This document shows positions 46,281 to 56,082 of a stretch of 64,000 bases of DNA, one piece after another. A model generated the notes under the pieces. The model made no database searches. It was not told the origin of the DNA and was given only the letters and a program-made list of their open reading frames with translations. Each line of letters begins with the position of its first letter. Position 1 is the stretch's first letter. The DNA comes from JABDMH01 sp965223165. GTDB lineage: Bacteria; Bacteroidota; Bacteroidia; Chitinophagales; Saprospiraceae. The position numbers and the translations under genes are program-made. Where the stretch lies: contig CBDCVQ010000009.1 of NCBI GenBank assembly GCA_965223165.1, forward strand, positions 1-64,000, in the 5' to 3' direction.

Positions 46281-48077
46281 ATGAGACCACTAACCATGTA
46301 CAGATTTGGCTTGCTCTTTTCGTTGATCGCTGTCACGCTGGCGGCGGCTCCCCCCTCCCAGACCTACATCCGGGTAAACCAACTGGGATATTTTCCCGAC
46401 GACCCCAAGATTGCACTGGCGATGTCAGATCGCAAACTACGAGGTGACTTCGAGGTAATCGACCGACAAAGCGGACTGGCCGTCTACGCCGGAAGCCCGG
46501 TCCCTTTTGCCCGAGAGCATTGGGATGGCTATTATCACCTGGACTTCTCCGCTGTGACCACCCCGGGTGAATACTATTTACGTCTGAAGAAAAGAGGTGG
46601 TCGCTCCGTCTATTTTAGGATTGGGGCAGACGACTATCGCGATCAGCAGGAGGAGCTGGTCGTCTTTATGCAGCAACAACGTTGTGGCTACAATCCATTT
46701 CTAGATATGGTCTGCCACCAACGCGACGGGCGATCGATGTACGGGCCGATGCCGGATTCGACCTATGTAGACGCCAGCGGTGGATGGCATGATGCCGGCG
46801 ACCAACTAAAATACCTGATCACCGGAAGCAACGCCACCGCCCGCATGCTCTTGACCTACCAGCTCTACCCGGAGCAGTTTGGTGATGTGGTCAACAAATG
46901 GGGACAGCCTGGAGCAAACGGGATTCCCGACATCCTGGATGAAGCCAAGTGGGGCTTGGATTGGATCCACAACCTGCATCCGGCTCCGGATCAACTGATT
47001 CACCAGATCGCTGACGACCGTGACCATATCGGTTGGAAGATGCCCGACGAAGACAACTCGGACTATGGCTGGGGTCCTCGCAGCTACCGAGTGGCTTATT
47101 TTGCCACCGGCGCTCCCCAAGGACTGGGCAAGTACAAGAGCCAGGCCGACGGCATGGCCAATCTGGCCGGTCGGAGCGCAGCGGCGATGGCACTCGGGCA
47201 CCGGGTCTGGCGAGACGTGGTGAGAGACACGTCTTACGCTAACAAATGCCTGGCTGCCGCTCGAACCCTGTACAAGCTGGGAAGGGAAAATGAAGGTTTC
47301 CAGCAGGGTAATTCCTATGGAGCCCCCTATCGATACTCAGAGGACACCTGGGCCGACGACATGGAGTGGGGAGCGGCAGAACTCTATCGCTCCACTGGCC
47401 AGGAATCATACCTTCACGATGCCATCCGTTATGCCCGTATGGCCAATACACAGACCAGTTGGATGTCTGAGGACACAGCCATTCACTACCGCTTCTATCC
47501 CTTTGTCAACATCGGTCACTTTGCCCTATACGAGCATGTGGATGCCTCTAACAAGAAACTGCTGGCCTCGTATTATCGCACCGGTATTGAGCAATGCCTG
47601 AATCGCGCCAAGTCCAATCCCTTTTCAGTGGGTGTGCCCTTTATCTGGTGTTCGAGCAATCTCGTCTCTGCCCTGGTGACCCAAATCATCCTGTACGAAC
47701 GGATGACCGGCGATCTACAATATCACCCTTTGATGGTGGCGCACCGCGACTACCTGTTTGGCACAAATTCCTGGGGCACGAGCATGTTTACAGGCATTCC
47801 CTCCTGGGGTGAATATCCGCTGGACGTGCACACAAGTGTATGGATGAAAACCAAACGTATGGTGCCTGGAGGGCTCATCGATGGTCCGCTGCGGAAAGAC
47901 ATACATGACAAGCAGCTGGGCATCGCGTACGCCGAAGCAGATGAATTTGCAGATGTGCAAAATGGAATCATCATGTATCATGACGATAATGGCGATTACG
48001 CTACCAATGAGCCCACTATGGACGGCACCGCCGATGCACTTTTGATGATGGCTTATTGGAGTCGCGGACCCGACTGA
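46281..48077 (+). CDS. Glycoside hydrolase family 9 protein
   Basis: 598 residues, signal peptide, then an N-terminal CelD-type Ig-like domain (~25-110: IRVNQLGYFPDDPKIALAMS) and a GH9 (alpha/alpha)6 barrel (~120-598). Catalytic elements are GGWHDAGDQLKY, the general-base aspartate motif, and DYATNEPTMDGTADALLMMA, whose Glu is the expected acid. GH9 covers endoglucanases, cellobiohydrolases and exo-glucosaminidases. The SIS/ROK neighbours make an exo-acting amino-sugar or glucan enzyme possible (inference). Confidence 0.93.
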   Translation: MRPLTMYRFGLLFSLIAVTLAAAPPSQTYIRVNQLGYFPDDPKIALAMSDRKLRGDFEVIDRQSGLAVYAGSPVPFAREHWDGYYHLDFSAVTTPGEYYLRLKKRGGRSVYFRIGADDYRDQQEELVVFMQQQRCGYNPFLDMVCHQRDGRSMYGPMPDSTYVDASGGWHDAGDQLKYLITGSNATARMLLTYQLYPEQFGDVVNKWGQPGANGIPDILDEAKWGLDWIHNLHPAPDQLIHQIADDRDHIGWKMPDEDNSDYGWGPRSYRVAYFATGAPQGLGKYKSQADGMANLAGRSAAAMALGHRVWRDVVRDTSYANKCLAAARTLYKLGRENEGFQQGNSYGAPYRYSEDTWADDMEWGAAELYRSTGQESYLHDAIRYARMANTQTSWMSEDTAIHYRFYPFVNIGHFALYEHVDASNKKLLASYYRTGIEQCLNRAKSNPFSVGVPFIWCSSNLVSALVTQIILYERMTGDLQYHPLMVAHRDYLFGTNSWGTSMFTGIPSWGEYPLDVHTSVWMKTKRMVPGGLIDGPLRKDIHDKQLGIAYAEADEFADVQNGIIMYHDDNGDYATNEPTMDGTADALLMMAYWSRGPD

Positions 48078-48080
48078 TCC

Positions 48081-48857
48081 TCAGTGCGTAAGTAGGTCAT
48101 CGATGCGAAGTAGCTGATATCCCTCTTGTTCCAACCATTGGATCAGCACATCCAACTGGAGATAGAACTTGTCGGTCCGTGCCGGGTCTGTACCATAGTG
48201 AATCAGCAAGATGAATCCATTCAAGCCGGAAGGAGATCGGGCCTCATAGTCCCGGATACTACCAAAGATGGCATCGCTGCCGATATAGGCCGGCATGTCC
48301 GGGGTTGTATAATCGGCATGTGATCGGGTGCCTCTGGACATATTGATGAGGGTCAGACCTTCTTCTTCTGTCCATCGGCTGATTGAATCATTGTACCACT
48401 CGTATGGAGGCAGGAAAAATGGCGCCATTTCCTTAGAGATGCCATGCTTTGCCATGGCTAAATAATTGTCATCTAAATCTCTGACAAACTGCTGTCGAGT
48501 CACAAGCAGCCGGTCGCGGTCATCCCAGTCACAATAAAGCAGATGCCGGTCCGAGTGCGCACCCAGGTAGTGTCCCGCTGATACCAGTCGTGCGATGTGG
48601 GTAGCATAGTCGGAATTGCGATAAAAGTCGCCCGTAAAGAAGAAGGAAGCGTGCACGCCACGGCCATCCAAGACCCGAAAAATGTGATCTGCCCCATCTC
48701 CAAACTCGTGCGCGGTAAACACCAGGGACAAACTGGCTGTTGCAGTATCCCCCCGTACGATGGCCCCTTGCTCGTAGACAAAGGCTGCTTCATTCTGCTG
48801 CCTGGCACACCCTGCGAGTAGCACCCAACCGACCAAAAAACATCTGACCATACTCAT
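48081..48857 (-). CDS. Polysaccharide deacetylase-like lipoprotein (NodB fold)
   Basis: 258 residues. The signal ends in lipobox LLAGC (Cys17). NodB fold motifs are SLVFTAHEFGDGADHIFRVL, ASFFFTGDFYRN, GHYLGAHSDRHLLY (metal HxxxH) and APFFLPPYEWYND. The usual TFDDG first motif reads FTAHEFGDG, so the catalytic acid pair is altered; this variant occurs in a Bacteroidota subfamily (from memory). It ends 3 bp from the convergent GH9 gene. It probably removes acetyl groups from a glycan. Confidence 0.86.
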   Translation of the reverse strand: MSMVRCFLVGWVLLAGCARQQNEAAFVYEQGAIVRGDTATASLSLVFTAHEFGDGADHIFRVLDGRGVHASFFFTGDFYRNSDYATHIARLVSAGHYLGAHSDRHLLYCDWDDRDRLLVTRQQFVRDLDDNYLAMAKHGISKEMAPFFLPPYEWYNDSISRWTEEEGLTLINMSRGTRSHADYTTPDMPAYIGSDAIFGSIRDYEARSPSGLNGFILLIHYGTDPARTDKFYLQLDVLIQWLEQEGYQLLRIDDLLTH

Positions 48858-49127
48858 ACGAACGACTAAAGTACATCAGCACGGTGACAAGCAAGTGGTC
48901 CGATCAGCCGCGGTCGGATGCACCAATCCCAGGATAAGACGTAACTGCTCCGGGATCCACCCCTTCTCCAGGGGGTAGCAAGCGCGTGAGCACGTGGCCA
49001 GCCTACCTCATGAAAAAGCTATGTCCATCCCCCCATGTGCGGGGGCAAGACAAGCGCTCAAATATCCTTATCTTCCAATGGGCGGGGCTACTCGTCATTT
49101 CTTACGCCATCTAAAGCAAAACTTATC

Positions 49128-50000
49128 ATGAAACGATTTCTGGGACTTTTACTTTTTTCATTTTGTCTTACCTCCATGGGGGCGCAACACGAGCATCACC
49201 ATCACCTATCCGGCCAGATTCCCATCATCAAATCAGTCGAACCCCAACCCCTTATTGCCCATGCCGCCCGGATTGTGGAGGCCCTCGAATTCGTCGGTAG
49301 CGCGTTGCCCCAGCAGACCAAGGAGCAACTGGAGGGAGTGCAGCAGCGGAGTCACACGGCAGCAAGTGCCCAGCAGGTCCAGCAACTGCTGGACCCTTTC
49401 GTCCTTGCTTATGTAGACATCAATCCCGAGTCTCGGGTCAAGGTCCACGAGGGCCCGGTGCAACCGATCCTTAATCAGGAAGGCTGGACTACCTATCTCG
49501 TCAAGGTGCACAACGCGGCTAACATTACGGCAGCCCTGATCCCGGAGAGTCCCAATGCCCTCCCCTTCTTGCATCGCTCCACCGGCGGCCACCGCATGAA
49601 GGAGGACCATTATCTCGCCCCAGGATCGGTGGACAATCGCTTCATTGAGATGGCCATCTATGAGGGTCGCCCGCTGAGTGGTCACCTGTCCGGTCTTGAG
49701 GTGCAGTATTTCCTCATTCAATTTTATACGCGGTCCAAGGGCAAGCGCGAAGTCAAGTTGGGCTTTAATGTGGGTCAAGGAACGCAGGACATCGGCTTTC
49801 GAAACACCATTGACATCTTGTTTGACATTCGAAAGGCCGTGAAGGTGATTTTTGACGTCAAAGATGTGGATGGGCAGGACATCATGGCGTCTTTTACCAT
49901 CACCGATGGCCTGGACACCGGTACGCCAATGCCTCAGAAGTGGACTATCGCGTCACCCGTGCCTCCAGCACCCACTGGATGGAGGGCAACCGCGATATGA
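49128..50000 (+). CDS. N-terminal half of a CehA/McbA-type metallohydrolase (frameshifted)
   Basis: From ATG 49128 with a clear signal peptide (MKRFLGLLLFSFCLTSMGAQ). It encodes ~250 residues of beta-rich domain before the frame diverges; the true junction to the next frame is probably around 49905-49940. There the direct frame reads ITDGLDTGTPMPQ and the other frame reads GHRYANASEVDYRV. A single missing base near 49911 would join them into one ~807-residue protein, a normal length for exported members of this family. The tail after the shift (WTIASPVPPAPTGW) looks non-native. Confidence 0.75.
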   Translation: MKRFLGLLLFSFCLTSMGAQHEHHHHLSGQIPIIKSVEPQPLIAHAARIVEALEFVGSALPQQTKEQLEGVQQRSHTAASAQQVQQLLDPFVLAYVDINPESRVKVHEGPVQPILNQEGWTTYLVKVHNAANITAALIPESPNALPFLHRSTGGHRMKEDHYLAPGSVDNRFIEMAIYEGRPLSGHLSGLEVQYFLIQFYTRSKGKREVKLGFNVGQGTQDIGFRNTIDILFDIRKAVKVIFDVKDVDGQDIMASFTITDGLDTGTPMPQKWTIASPVPPAPTGWRATAI

Positions 50001-51550
50001 CATTTGAGATTCCCGAAGAGAAGTCGCTCACCGGCATATTTCCACTGCCGGCACGCCGATTGGCCGCCAAGGATGAATATCCCGATTTCTTTTTTCAACC
50101 ACAGATCTACCGATCTACCGGCGAGCACGTCTACCTGCCTCCCGGGCAGTACCACGTGACTTATGGACGTGGGCCGGAATACCTTCAGAAGTACACGCTA
50201 CTCGAGGTGCCGGAAGAGAAAGATAGCATCATGGCATCTTTCCAATTGGAGCGATGGATACACATGGCGGCCCTCAACTGGTACAGCGCCGATCATCATA
50301 TCCACGCCGCCGGTTGCTCGCACTATGAAAGTCCGGAAGAAGGGGTACGACCCGAGGACATGTGGAGGCAAGTATTGGGAGAAGACCTCAATATGGGAAA
50401 CAATCTGACTTGGGGACCCAGTTGGTATCACCAGAAGCAATACTTCACGGGAGAGAATCACGAGTTGTCCAATGCCTCTAACATCCTGAGATATGATGTC
50501 GAGGTGAGTGGCTTCCCCTCCTCCCATGCCGGTCACGTGGTATTGCTCAATCTGAAGGAAGACGACTATCCCGGCACCACCCTCATTGAAGAATGGCCAT
50601 CCTGGACACTGCCAGTCCTTCAATGGGCCAAGGATCAGGGCGGTATCACGGGATATGCGCACTCCGGCTGGGGGCTGGCTCCGGTCGAGCCTACCGATGC
50701 CTTGCCCAACTATGTAATGCCCAAAATGGATGGGATCGGCGCCAATGAGTACGTGGTCACCGTCGCACATGATGCGATCGATTTCTACTCGCTGGGTGAT
50801 ACACCCCTACCGGCCGAGCTCAACATGTGGTATCATACGCTCAACGCAGGTTTTACCGTGCGTGGGAGTGGGGAGACGGACTTCCCTTGCATCTCCGATG
50901 AAAAAGTGGGGCGAGCACGTATCTATGCCGAGCTGGATGGCTCACTGGACTTTGATGACTATATGGACGCGCTGTTGCGTGGTCACAGCTACATCAGTAC
51001 TGGTGAGTCTCACCTGATCGACTTCACCATCGATGGCTTTCGGCTGGGTACCGAAGACAGCAAGCTAGCCATCAATCGACGGAAGAATCTGTCCATCAAT
51101 TGTCGAGCCGCCGCCTTTCTTCCCGAGCAGCAAGATGAGATCGGACGAATTATCGCCGCATCGGGTCCGTATCAATCTCCGTACTGGCACATCGAGCGGA
51201 GCCGGGTAGGGACCAGCCGGGACGTCGAGGTAGAGCTGATCGTCAATGGTGTTCCCGTCGCTAGCCAGTCCATCACCGCCGATGGGCAATGGAACGAGCT
51301 GGCATTCGACTATCGACTCAAGGAATCTGCATGGGTGGCTGTACGCATATACGGATCGGCACACACCAATCCGATCTTTGTGGAGATCAAGGACGAGCCG
51401 ATCCGTGTGCAAGAAAGTATCCAGTGGTGTCTCGACGCCATCGATCAATGCTGGAAAGAGAAGGTGGATAACATGAAAGAGGACGAAAGAGAGGCAGCGA
51501 AAGCCGCTTACGAACAAGCCCGTGAGGTGTACCGACAGCGGTTAAAGTAA
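49940..51550 (+). CDS. C-terminal half of a CehA/McbA-type metallohydrolase (PHP-like)
   Basis: 536 residues from a GTG that is probably not a real start. The PHP-type metal site is visible as WYSADHHIHAAGCSHYESPE (HxH) and GITGYAHSGWG, with further ligands later. CehA/McbA enzymes include carbaryl hydrolase, but the broad family is of unknown substrate. The preceding 870 bp encode the missing signal peptide and N-terminal domain in another frame, overlapping by 61 bp. Charged helices end the protein (EREAAKAAYEQAREVYRQRL). Confidence 0.82.
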   Translation: MDYRVTRASSTHWMEGNRDMTFEIPEEKSLTGIFPLPARRLAAKDEYPDFFFQPQIYRSTGEHVYLPPGQYHVTYGRGPEYLQKYTLLEVPEEKDSIMASFQLERWIHMAALNWYSADHHIHAAGCSHYESPEEGVRPEDMWRQVLGEDLNMGNNLTWGPSWYHQKQYFTGENHELSNASNILRYDVEVSGFPSSHAGHVVLLNLKEDDYPGTTLIEEWPSWTLPVLQWAKDQGGITGYAHSGWGLAPVEPTDALPNYVMPKMDGIGANEYVVTVAHDAIDFYSLGDTPLPAELNMWYHTLNAGFTVRGSGETDFPCISDEKVGRARIYAELDGSLDFDDYMDALLRGHSYISTGESHLIDFTIDGFRLGTEDSKLAINRRKNLSINCRAAAFLPEQQDEIGRIIAASGPYQSPYWHIERSRVGTSRDVEVELIVNGVPVASQSITADGQWNELAFDYRLKESAWVAVRIYGSAHTNPIFVEIKDEPIRVQESIQWCLDAIDQCWKEKVDNMKEDEREAAKAAYEQAREVYRQRLK

Positions 51551-51625
51551 AGGCTGAACGGCGGGTGGCAGGGCACAGTGCGTGGAAGTCCCTGCAATTG
51601 CAATGCCTGCGACTTGAAATCGCAC

Positions 51626-54070
51626 CTATTTTTCTGCAGGGGATTCGACAGCATCTTTGGTGCCATTGCCCGTTTCATCGACAGCTGACTCGACTGTTTC
51701 CTCTGCTGCGGCCGTGTCCTCGGTCTCTTCCTGGGCCTCTACTTCTGCCACCAACCGCCGTGCCTCCTTTTTCATCTGCTTCAGCTCTTTCTTGATGGTC
51801 GCCGGTACAAAACCAGTCATTTCCGAAGGATTGAGGACTAGGTCATCAAAGACCCGGACAATGCGGTCGGCAAATAGCACGAGATTGCGAAACTCGCCTA
51901 AGTGTCCGATAAACAAAACACTGTTTCGAGTGCCCACTTCCTGGTTTTTTATCCGCTTGATTTGGTTCTTTCGCACCTCCCTCGTCTTGACCACAAACTG
52001 GGCCAGGTCCTCGCTCAACTCGTGGGAGAGCTCCCTATCCAGGTTCTTAAACATAGCATTGATCTTGTCGTAGATCTCAAGGATCAAGCTGTGCAGGAAT
52101 TGCAGTTCTTCGATCTGCTCCTGGAGTAGCGGCTTATGATTGTTGTCGACATGATGCAGGTTGTCTCGCAGGATCTTATCGACATTGGCAGCCATTTCAC
52201 TCAGGTAGTCCACGACCAAAATGTATAGGTGGCCCGCTTCGAGTTCGTTCTCCGGCACTTTGTCCAAGGCTCTACTAGAGCTATATTTTAGATTATCAAT
52301 CTTTGTCCTGATCGGCAGGAATGCCCGGCGTGTTTGACTGAGGATGGACAACTGTTCCTGTTGTAGAGCGGTCAGCGATTTCTCGATCAACTCACCATAC
52401 TGCCCCAAGAAGGTTTTGAGTTGTTTGCGACAGAGATTGATTACTTCTGCTTTATCCAACTGTCCGGAGTCCATACTCTTTTCCAACGCTATTTGAGCTT
52501 CCATCCGACTGTGATGCAGCCGATGTGTCCGGTAGATGGTGACGCCGGCCAGCACAAGTACAATGATGATCGCGATCATTCCACCAAAGTAGAAGATCAT
52601 CGCCAAGGTAAAGGCAACGACAAACGCCGAAAAGGCAGTAAAGAACCAACCTCCAATCACAGATATCACACCCGAAACTCGATAGACAGCACTCTCCCTA
52701 CCCCACGCTCCATCGGCAAGTGATGTACCCATAAACACCATAAATGTCACATAGGTAGTGGACAGCGGCAACTTGAGATTTGTGCCAATGGCAATTAGGA
52801 TACTGGCCACCACCAGCGTCACGGCTGCACGAATCATGTCAAACGAAGGTGCTTCTTTACCTAAATGCACCTGCTTGCGTGTAAAGGGAGTCTGATCAAA
52901 CTGCTTTAGTACCGATCTACGCCACCCCCTGGGCATCTTTTCATTGAGCCTAATAGCGAGATGGCTGAAGTTGCGCACAATCCGGCGGGACACGAGAAAT
53001 GAGCGAAATCGTTCCGACCCCTCATCCTGCCGTCCTAGGTCCAGCGAGGTCTGCACCACAGACCTTGCTTTCTTGGAGGTTGTGAGGGTAATCACCATGA
53101 TGATCCCTGCCAGCAAGAGCAGCAGCGTTGGCGTTGGCACCTTACCTGCCAAACCATCCATTACGAAGGACTCTGCCCCACCGCCACCGGCTTCCATGAA
53201 GAGTTGATATGAATTAAAGCCTGCCAAGGGCACCCCAATAAAGTTGACTAGGTCATTGCCGGCAAATGCCATGGCCAATGCGAAGGTCCCCACAAGGACG
53301 AGCACCTTAAGAATGTCCACATTGAAGAATCGGTTGAGCAAGAAGAGGATAACCGACCATCCGGCAAAGCTGACCAGCATGATCAACACCGTCTGCTCAT
53401 TGACCATAGCCACAAATTCGGGACTCATGAAGGAAGCTCCTTTGGCTCCCTTGATCAACATGAAATAGGTGATCGCCATGATGCCCAATCCGCCCCAGAT
53501 GGCTCCGATCTTCCGCATCCGCTTCTCATAGTCAAAGGAAAACAGCAACCGACTTAAATACTGTGCGACCACTCCGCAGGTAAATGCGATCACGACCGAC
53601 AGCAAGATACCGGAGATAATTGCCAACGCCTTGGACGTATTAATGTACTGATAGAGTTCGAGGGCATTGGGATCGGTGAAGATCTTAATGGCAGAAATGG
53701 CCACAGCCGCTCCCAGCAGCTCGAAGACGATGGAGACGGTCGTGGAGGTGGGCATGCCAAACGTGTTAAACGTGTCCAACAGGATCACGTCTGTCACCAT
53801 GACCGCCAGAAAGAGGATGATGATTTCGGAAAAGTAAAAGTACTCCGGATGGAAGATGCCCTTTCTCGCTACCTCCATCATTCCACTCGAAAATGTGGCT
53901 CCCACCAGCACGCCCAGGGCCGCCACCAGCATGATCAACTTGAACGTGGCTGCCTTGGCACCGACTGCTGAATTGAGAAAATTAACGGCGTCGTTGCTAA
54001 CCCCCACCACGAGGTCGGAGATAGCCAGGAGGAAGAGAATGATTACTAATACGAGATAAAAGGTTGCCAT
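51626..54070 (-). CDS. PiT-family phosphate transporter fused to a PhoU/DUF47-like domain
   Basis: 814 residues (ATG 54070). Residues ~1-500 hold ~12 membrane helices with the two PiT signature regions: SNDAVNFLNSAVGAKAATF near 26 and GNDLVNFIGVPLAGFNSYQL near 270. Residues ~530-740 are a helical PhoU-like domain (LFADRIVRVFDDLVLNPSEM). The last ~35 residues are an acidic low-complexity tail. It imports inorganic phosphate by ion symport; the fused PhoU-like part probably gates transport. It faces the polyphosphate kinase genes across a 350-bp gap. Confidence 0.94.
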   Translation of the reverse strand: MATFYLVLVIILFLLAISDLVVGVSNDAVNFLNSAVGAKAATFKLIMLVAALGVLVGATFSSGMMEVARKGIFHPEYFYFSEIIILFLAVMVTDVILLDTFNTFGMPTSTTVSIVFELLGAAVAISAIKIFTDPNALELYQYINTSKALAIISGILLSVVIAFTCGVVAQYLSRLLFSFDYEKRMRKIGAIWGGLGIMAITYFMLIKGAKGASFMSPEFVAMVNEQTVLIMLVSFAGWSVILFLLNRFFNVDILKVLVLVGTFALAMAFAGNDLVNFIGVPLAGFNSYQLFMEAGGGGAESFVMDGLAGKVPTPTLLLLLAGIIMVITLTTSKKARSVVQTSLDLGRQDEGSERFRSFLVSRRIVRNFSHLAIRLNEKMPRGWRRSVLKQFDQTPFTRKQVHLGKEAPSFDMIRAAVTLVVASILIAIGTNLKLPLSTTYVTFMVFMGTSLADGAWGRESAVYRVSGVISVIGGWFFTAFSAFVVAFTLAMIFYFGGMIAIIIVLVLAGVTIYRTHRLHHSRMEAQIALEKSMDSGQLDKAEVINLCRKQLKTFLGQYGELIEKSLTALQQEQLSILSQTRRAFLPIRTKIDNLKYSSSRALDKVPENELEAGHLYILVVDYLSEMAANVDKILRDNLHHVDNNHKPLLQEQIEELQFLHSLILEIYDKINAMFKNLDRELSHELSEDLAQFVVKTREVRKNQIKRIKNQEVGTRNSVLFIGHLGEFRNLVLFADRIVRVFDDLVLNPSEMTGFVPATIKKELKQMKKEARRLVAEVEAQEETEDTAAAEETVESAVDETGNGTKDAVESPAEK

Positions 54071-54422
54071 CACTGATCTAGCTTATGTGATCAATTCACT
54101 GCATTCTGTTCCGAACCAATTACTCAAGAAATATGAGGCTCGTAAAGATAGCCAAAACCGGAGGGCACAATATTAAATAATTGTGAACTTTGGAAGGGGC
54201 TGGAGAACTTGCCAGACAGGGTAGAAGCGCGGAACAAAAGATTCGATCGGATGGCAAGGTTCTGGTTGGATCAATCCATCCACTCCGCCATGCCTGACCC
54301 GCAACAATCGCAGATCTAGGTCCTCATCCAAGGCGATCAGTTCGCTGATTCTCGGCATTATTCATTTCCTTTGCTAGACAGCGGCCAATCTCATCACATG
54401 GCCGGCTGCCACCACATTGCCT
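54071..54422. other. Divergent region between PiT and PPK2 genes
   Basis: A minus-strand 61-codon frame (54358..54173, MPRISELIALDEDLDLRLLR) is present with an AAAGGA about 9 bp before its ATG, but no homology is recognised; coding is doubtful. TTG-N17-TATCTTTA on the minus strand near 54150-54120 could be the PiT promoter (one mismatch in the -7 box). No Pho-box-like repeats were seen here. Confidence 0.35.
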
Positions 54423-55290
54423 ATGGGAAATAAGAACGGTTTTACCTTCTCACCAGATCAACTGGACAAGATCAAGACGAGCGAAGATGTACGGGCCCAC
54501 TTGGCCAATCACGGAGCGCTCCTGCATAAGATTGAGGCTTTCCTGGACTACAAGGATGATTTGCAGATGTTGCAGATCGAGCTCCTAAAGCTGCAAACCT
54601 GGATACACCAGCAGGGTAAGCGGGCCGTTGTGGTGTGTGAAGGACGAGATGCGGCGGGCAAAGGCGGGGCCATTCGTAGGTTTATCCGGTATCTCAATCC
54701 ACGGTCCATGCGAGTGGTGGCCCTCAACAAGCCCACCGATATTGAGCGGGGTCAATGGTACTTTCGGCGTCACGTGAAGGAACTGCCCAATCCAGGAGAG
54801 ATTCGTATTCTTTGATCGCAGCTGGTACAACCGGGCGGTGGTAGAACCCGTGATGGGCTTCTGCACACCCGACGAATACCAGGAATTCATGCGACAAGTG
54901 CCAGAATTTGAGCATATGCTGACAGAAAATGGCGTCGATATCATTAAGGCTCTGGTTTTCGATCAGTCGCGGAAGAACAGACCAAGCGATTTGAGTCGAG
55001 AGAAACGAGATCCGCTGAAGCAATGGAAACTCAGTCCCGTCGACCTCAAATCCCAACAGTTTTGGAATGAATGGACACATCACAAAGAGGAGATGTTTAG
55101 CCGAACACACACGAGCTATGCCCCCTGGATCATTATAAAAACCAACAACAAGAAAATAGCCCGGTTGGAATCCATCCGCTACTTGCTCTCTAGATTTGAC
55201 TATAGAGGAAAAATGGATGCGGGCACCAATATCTATCCCGATCCCAATGTTGTGCAACGATTTCACCGATCGATGTTGGGACAGTCCTAA
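54423..55290 (+). pseudogene. ppk2: Polyphosphate kinase 2 (PPK2), first copy, with four single-base insertions
   Basis: The frame breaks after LPNPGEI. Dropping single bases at 54804 (C), 54949 (G), 54971 (G) and 55007 (G) restores a full ~287-residue PPK2. It has Walker A GRDAAGKGGAIRRF, Walker B/lid FFDRSWYNRAVVEPVMGFC, then IIKLWFSISREEQTKRFESR and DPLKQWKLSPVDLKSQQFW. No other defect is seen. Intact PPK2 transfers phosphate between polyphosphate and nucleoside di- or monophosphates. The insertions fall within ~205 bp. Either the gene died very recently or this stretch was misread. Confidence 0.85.
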
Positions 55291-55301
55291 AACCAGCCGT
55301 C

Positions 55302-56070
55302 ATGAAATTCAGCAAATCCGACCTGAAAAAACTGAGCAGTACGCGGGGGACTGATCTACCTACTTTCTCAAGACAAGCCCGATATCGCCCAAACATTAGC
55401 GCGTTTGAACTACGACTCCAGTCTGCGAGAGCTTCAAATCCGTTTGATCCGATTGCAGAATCACATCGTCGAGTCTGGCATGCGACTAGCGGTGATCTTT
55501 GAGGGGGGAGAATTTGCAGGCAAAGGCGCCGCTATTCGAAGTTTCATGGAGCATCTAAATCCTCGTGCTGCCAGGGTAGTTGCACTCCCAAAGCCCACGG
55601 AGGCCGAGGCAGGGCAATGGTATTTTCAACGCTACGTCGAGCAATTGCCCAAACCCGGAGAGATTGTCTTCTATGATCGGAGTTGGTACAATCGGGCGCT
55701 GGTAGAACCCGTCAATGGATTCTGCACCAAGGATGAGTACAAGCGCTTCATGAAGGACGTCATCCACTTTGAGGCCTTGATCCACAATGACGGCATTGTC
55801 CTGGTAAAGTTCTACTTGTCTATCACCAAGACTGAGCAAGCGCGCCGCATACAGCGGGTCCGCAATAATCCGCTGCGCCGATGGGAACTTAGCCAGGTCG
55901 ACGAGGACGCCCAAAGACTTTGGGACAAATACCAGCAATACGAGAAAAACATGCTGGAAAAAACAGATACGAAGGATGTTCCTTGGACGGTCGTGGACAG
56001 CAATGATCAGCGGGCAGCCAATCTCGCTTGTATTCGAGCGGTACTGGCGGAAGTCAAGTCCAACCGGTAA
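55302..56070 (+). CDS. ppk2: Polyphosphate kinase 2 (PPK2), second copy, with frameshift near its 5' end
   Basis: The natural ATG is 55302 (MKFSKSDLKKLSSTRG). One extra G in the run 55345-55349 breaks the frame; without it the protein continues LIYLLSQDKPDIAQTLARLN into the long intact frame and totals ~255 residues. The intact part (from TTG 55405, 221 residues) has Walker A GGEFAGKGAAIRSF, FYDRSWYNRALVEPVNGFC, FYLSITKTEQARRI and NPLRRWELSQVDEDAQRLW, so the catalytic core survives. It starts 11 bp after the first ppk2, a diverged tandem paralogue. It ends 12 bp from the convergent porin gene. Confidence 0.87.
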
Positions 56071-56082
56071 GGACGGAACATG

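Noticed and set aside
49025..49048. C-rich/G-rich hairpin before the CehA-type gene as an intrinsic terminator
   Set aside because: The stem CCCCC/GGGGG is present but no T-run follows on either strand.
54173..54358. 61-codon minus-strand frame between PiT and ppk2
   Set aside because: No homology or composition signal was recognised; kept only as a note in the intergenic entry.
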